64,000 nucleotides of DNA from Aquatica leii (taxonomy: Eukaryota > Arthropoda > Insecta > Coleoptera > Lampyridae). The DNA lies in contig CM069432.1 in NCBI GenBank assembly GCA_035610365.1, positions 73,474,520 to 73,538,519 of the forward strand. The letters are read 5' to 3'. Within the stretch, counting starts at the first letter, position 1. The number at the start of each line of letters is the position of its first letter. The notes below the pieces were generated by a model that saw nothing but the letters and a program-made list of their open reading frames with translations, did not search any database and was not told the DNA's origin. Both the position numbers and the translations under genes were made by a program. Positions 59,760-64,000 of this stretch are shown piece by piece.

Positions 59760-60490
59760 ATATATTTCAAATTAAAAATCTGACTTGAGCTTGAACTTAA
59801 GTTCTTCGTCAGGCAGTATAAATTAAAATGACAAAAATTTCGATATTCTACCTTTTGTTTCCAACATAAGTAACAAAATTGGAAGAATAATAAGAAAATG
59901 TAACATTAAAGTTATTTATAATACATACTACCAAAAAAGTAAAACAAAATTGAATCACGTAAAAGATAACATTCCTTACATAATACCTGTGGAGTGTACC
60001 ACGTCCCATGCACCTGTATATCTTATACATTGGTAACATTGGCAGAAGTATTGATACTAGACTAAAATATCACAAAAGACACCTTCGTTTACTCTAACCT
60101 AGCAAGTCTGCCATTGCTGAACATGCACTAGACCCTCTCTATTAAGAAAACTAAAACACTTGCTAAAACAAAGAACTGAAAAAAATTAGAGAAGGAATTG
60201 AAATTATTAAATTTCTAAACTTCAACAGAAGCAGTGGTTACGAACTATCTGAGACTTAGTTACCTGTTATTTCCTAATCTTAATTTTTCCACAAATTAAT
60301 TTAGCTACGTCTAGAGTTTTTGTAGTGGTTTTTCTTTAAACCTTCGAGCAAATGCTGTAGCTAAATAAACTTGCGCCGATTGTCAAGTTTTCTTACGATT
60401 TCTTGTTTCTAGTTACCTCAGTTTTATATTTGTCATTTTAACTTATACTGACCGAAGAAGGATTTAGCTCATGAACAAATTCTACATTGT
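59760..60490 (+). mobile_element. Worn PLE fragment with GIY-YIG domain
   Basis: In changing frames the plus strand reads GVYHVPC and IPVECTTSHAPVYLIHW, KYHKRHLRLL, then SAIAEHAL and EGIEIIKF, the order of the PLE GIY-YIG endonuclease. At the left, TTCTTCGTCAG (inverted) and at the right CTGACCGAAGAAGG resemble eroded hammerhead cores in opposite orientation. It is old, with many breaks, and distinct from the 41258 family. Confidence 0.7.
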
Positions 60491-63290
60491 TTTATCTAAT
60501 GTATGCATGCAGAAAATGATAACATATGAACGTATAAGTACAAAAAATATATAAATACATTAAAAATTACAGTTACGTATTTCGAGTAGGTATCGACATT
60601 TAGGTAAAAAAATCAATCTCTCGGCACTAATATAATTATTGTAACATGCATTTGATGCATTTTAATCATGAAATGCTTTTACCCTAACCACTGATAGAAG
60701 AAAGAAAATTTAATTGAAAATGCTCTACTGCAATACGGTATAAAAAATATACGCTTAGTTTATTTGAGACAACGGAGAGTTTATTGACGTTTGGGTTGTA
60801 GTTGATTTGTGGAATTCGACAAGTCCAATGTAAGGGTGATACGTCGAATTTATTACTATTAATTTATATTCGTGTCACTCACAGTCAATGATCATAAAAT
60901 AATAATTAAAAACTACTGTAGTTTCTCAGCGAAGTATCACAAAGGAAGCGATACTTTATTTGCAGTTCTTAACGATGAATATGTATCTACGGGATGTTAA
61001 TCAATAAAAGGTAAAGGGTTCACCGTTCTAGTTGCAAACTGAAACTGCATTTGTTGAAAAACGAACACCGATACAAACCACGCCCTTAAGCTTAATCATA
61101 TATACCTAGATTAGGTTGCGAAATAAATATTTAAATATTAAACTAATTCTACTTTTCGTGTTTTTATTTTTTATATTTTTTGTAAATGTTTGTAGTTTGT
61201 GAACAGGTTTCATGACGTATAATGTGCTGTTAGGTATGACGGTGCAGTAAAGTATATTTCCGATGTAATTTGTTATTAGAATTAGAAGGTGTCATTCTGT
61301 ACGATAGAAAAGCACGTAAATCATACAAATTAAAAAAAATACGTTTTTTCTATTAAACGGCTCGTTTTAAAACTGTAGCAAGAGAAACGCAAAAATTGTG
61401 CAAATAGAATTTAAATTTTTATCAGTTTCAATCGGAAAAACAAATGATTTTGACATTTTTGTCCGTAAGACAATGTAATTCATATTCTTTCAAAATTTAT
61501 TAAAAATATATCTCGCTGATAATTATTATATAAAAAATTGCATTTTTTTAAGTTATGTTAAGCCTTCGACTATTATAATTGAATCATTAATCTTATTTCT
61601 GCGAACATCCATTTTAGTTATTCTGTCGAAAATCTGAAACTTTTCATTGAAACAGTAAATTTTAATGTTTTTGTGTACGAGAAGGTAGGGGGGCGGGAAA
61701 TCGTAAAAGACAATGACTATTTTTACAAAAATGGACAAAAGCGAGTATATAATTTAGTCATTTTAATGTAATATCGAATGAGGTTATTTATAATAGGTTT
61801 TATTTTATTTAATTTCATTAGTTTTGATGTCAGCTCTATTAAACGAGAAAAAATTGATATTGTTTTTTAATTCGAATTTTTACTGTACTATGTGGCAGTG
61901 TTACTCTATTTTCTGTTACTTATTTTTTGTGTGAAAACTAACAAAAATACTTGATCATTTCTGAAAAGTTCTGGTAAAACTAAAAACGTGCGATTTTTAA
62001 ATGTTTTTTAATTACATAGTTCCCATTGTTCACCTAATTTGTGAAATGTTTTTTGCCTATATTTGTTGTAGAATTCAGTCTTCAATGTAGTGCCAGTAGT
62101 ACTTTCATTTGCTTTATTATTTACTGCGTTAACATATTCTTCTTTATTGCAAAGTTTTGTTACGGTTGTTGTTTTCATTTTATAATATAATATTTATAAA
62201 ACGCTTTAATTTTCTGTTTGTTAATGAATGACTCAAAAAGCTAGATTTATTTAATTTTTCTTTGTTTTGTTTTTATTACATTTTTTGATACAATAGAATA
62301 AATATGTAATAATAGATTCTACATATTATATCTACTTACTATGTTAATATTTATATATTAGAGTAAATTTGGATTTTATATGTATGCAGATACTGCCAAT
62401 TTAATTTTCTGTTCGAAGGCAATGTCATTTAATTTTTACTTACTATTATTTAATGCAAGTATTTATTTACAAAACAAGAATTTAATAAAAATATAGCTGC
62501 ACCTTGCAACCTTTAATTAGCTGCTGTTTACAGTTAAGAAAATTAACAAAAGTAAAAACACAAAAGTACAATTTTCGTATAATTTTATTTGTTAAATATC
62601 AAAAAGTGTTTGTTTTGTGAGTTTGAATATATATTTTTAACGCTTTTAATGATTTTTTAATTAATACTTTCATTACAGTAAAAACGTACATGTTCAACTT
62701 TTATTGTTTACTGTATGTAGTGTGCATATTTGGGAAGGTATAATTTATTCTTTTATAACTATGCATCTAATAAGCTGATAGACCATAGTTGCTTGACAAT
62801 AAACAATACCTACCCAAAAGAATTTTGATTTATTATTGAATATAAATATCACAACATTCACGTTACGTTTAAAAGTGCGTATATAGGCGTAAAAACATAC
62901 ATGATTGAATTAATTAATTGTATTCAAACTCCTATCTATTAACCGTAATGTTTATCGTACTTTTAGGGTGGTATATTACCTATTCAGTGTATTGACACTG
63001 CAAGAAAGTTGAAAAATAATATTGATATCGAGTTTTTTGGGTCAACAGCTACTATTATTGTATAGAACCGCTTGTTTATTTCTCTTCGATAGTTATAACT
63101 GTTAATGTATTAATGAATACATAATTATCTATTCGCGTCTAACGTCAAAATTTGAGAATGTTAGTATATTAACTTCAATTGTGAAATTATTTATGAAAAG
63201 TCACAAATAATTAGGATACTATAGGTACAATACATATATATATATATATTATCAATAACCTTTTACCCTAAGGTGTAAGGTGGTTTTACA
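60491..63290. other. Non-coding DNA
   Basis: AT-rich, no supported gene. A (TA)n tract lies at about 63234-63250. Confidence 0.5.
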
Positions 63291-63327
63291 TTATTATCTT
63301 ATAATAATATTGTTACTATATTACATT

Positions 63328-63984
63328 TTATTTTATTATTTCATTTGCATGCACAAATTTTGACCATTCTTTCTTATTTTTTGCCAACGTTTTTGCTTCT
63401 GTCCATGTTTTACCTTTTTCTTGCAGTACTTTACTTATTTCATCGTTCCACGTCTTTCTTGGTCTTCCTTTTGCTTTACTTCTCTGTATTCCAGCTTCCC
63501 ATATTTGTTTAACTTGTCGATTGTTTTTCATTCTACACATGTGTCCAAACCATTTCAATTTCTGTTTTTCTACAAATTTAATAATATGTTCAGCTCCTAG
63601 TTCGTCTCTTACTACGTCATTCTTTATTCTATCTCTTCTAGTTATTCCTTTTACTTTTCTCAAATATTTCATATCGATTGCTTGAATTTTGCTTTTCATT
63701 GCTTTTGTTAAAATCCAACTCTCACTTCCGTACGTTAGTATTGGTCTAAAAATTGTTTTATATATTGTCATTTTTGTTGCTATGGCTACTTCTTTTTTTC
63801 CTATAAATGCCTTGCTTAAGCTGTGGTATATTTTTGCTGCGTTTCCAATCCTTTCATTTATTTCATTTTCCATATTTCCTTCTCTATCTATTATCACTCC
63901 TAAATATTTGAGTACATCAACTTGCTCTATTTTTGTTTGGTTTATTTCTAATTGGACATTTTTGTTTTCTTTGCTTATCGCCAT
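63328..63984 (-). CDS. RTE-like LINE, C-terminal part of ORF2 (partial)
   Basis: The 218-codon frame encodes the region after the reverse transcriptase of a LINE often annotated as endonuclease-reverse transcriptase. Landmarks: KYLGVIIDREG, YGSESWILT, RKVKGITRRDRI, LKWFGHMCRM, KGRPRKTWNDEI and the tail KEWSKFVHANEIIK. The upstream codons stay open toward the window edge, so the first ATG is not a true start and the polymerase core would lie beyond 64000. The 3' end is close to 63300. I favour the RTE clade, not proven. No break is seen in this part. Confidence 0.85.
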   Translation of the reverse strand: MAISKENKNVQLEINQTKIEQVDVLKYLGVIIDREGNMENEINERIGNAAKIYHSLSKAFIGKKEVAIATKMTIYKTIFRPILTYGSESWILTKAMKSKIQAIDMKYLRKVKGITRRDRIKNDVVRDELGAEHIIKFVEKQKLKWFGHMCRMKNNRQVKQIWEAGIQRSKAKGRPRKTWNDEISKVLQEKGKTWTEAKTLAKNKKEWSKFVHANEIIK

Positions 63985-64000
63985 TATTTTTGTTTTTTCT

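Noticed and set aside
1-64000. tRNA, rRNA, CRISPR or bacterial-type operon features
   Set aside because: No cloverleaf-type box pairs, rRNA-like stretches or spaced repeats were seen; spliced genes and eukaryotic transposons rule out a prokaryotic reading.

Overview
This 64-kb window is AT-rich, almost gene-free animal DNA. It is most likely from an insect: it carries DUF4817-type Tc1/mariner transposases, a PIF/Harbinger element, a MULE, a Penelope-like element (PLE) with hammerhead ribozymes, a CR1/Jockey-like LINE and a Crypton, a mixture typical of large insect genomes. I found no complete host gene, rRNA, tRNA or CRISPR. It reads as an intergenic region or a giant intron. Two short ATG-to-splice-donor segments (7023 and 29574) are the only candidates for host exons.

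Layout. 0.6-1.2 kb: internally deleted hAT element. 3.0-6.3 kb: complete PIF/Harbinger transposon with an intact DDE transposase and a divergent spliced Myb/SANT-like partner. 9.1 kb: one end of an element with a subterminal minisatellite. 9.5-15.2 kb: CACTA-like element with repeat-rich ends, split by a 3.9-kb LINE on the minus strand. 17.3-17.5 kb: heat-shock-type promoter. 18.9-20.9 kb: 2-kb element with 8-bp target duplications and minisatellite ends; relatives lie at 32.0 and 35.6-37.9 kb. 23.0-25.0 kb: Tc1/mariner element with ~310-bp inverted ends, and a fragment of another at 25.9 kb. 41.3-45.8 kb: nearly complete PLE, itself split by a 291-bp hAT-type MITE. 46.2 kb: deleted mariner. 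48-50 kb: MULE transposase. 51.6 kb: Tc1/mariner fragment. 55.7-59.6 kb: Tc1/mariner element holding a Crypton and a small ribozyme-bearing insert. 59.8-60.5 kb: worn PLE fragment. 63.3-64 kb: end of an RTE-like LINE.

The most interesting theme is hammerhead ribozymes and inverted repeats. The PLE carries three hammerhead motifs and a duplicated target site. Three short inserts (27752-28130, 31055-31210, 57713-58002) share its architecture: 12-15 bp target duplications and inverted arms, and two of them hold hammerhead-like cores. They look like small non-autonomous passengers of PLE machinery. A second theme is a family of DNA transposons sharing an end of the type CGAGGGGTTAACC, each with its own private tandem array just inside the end.
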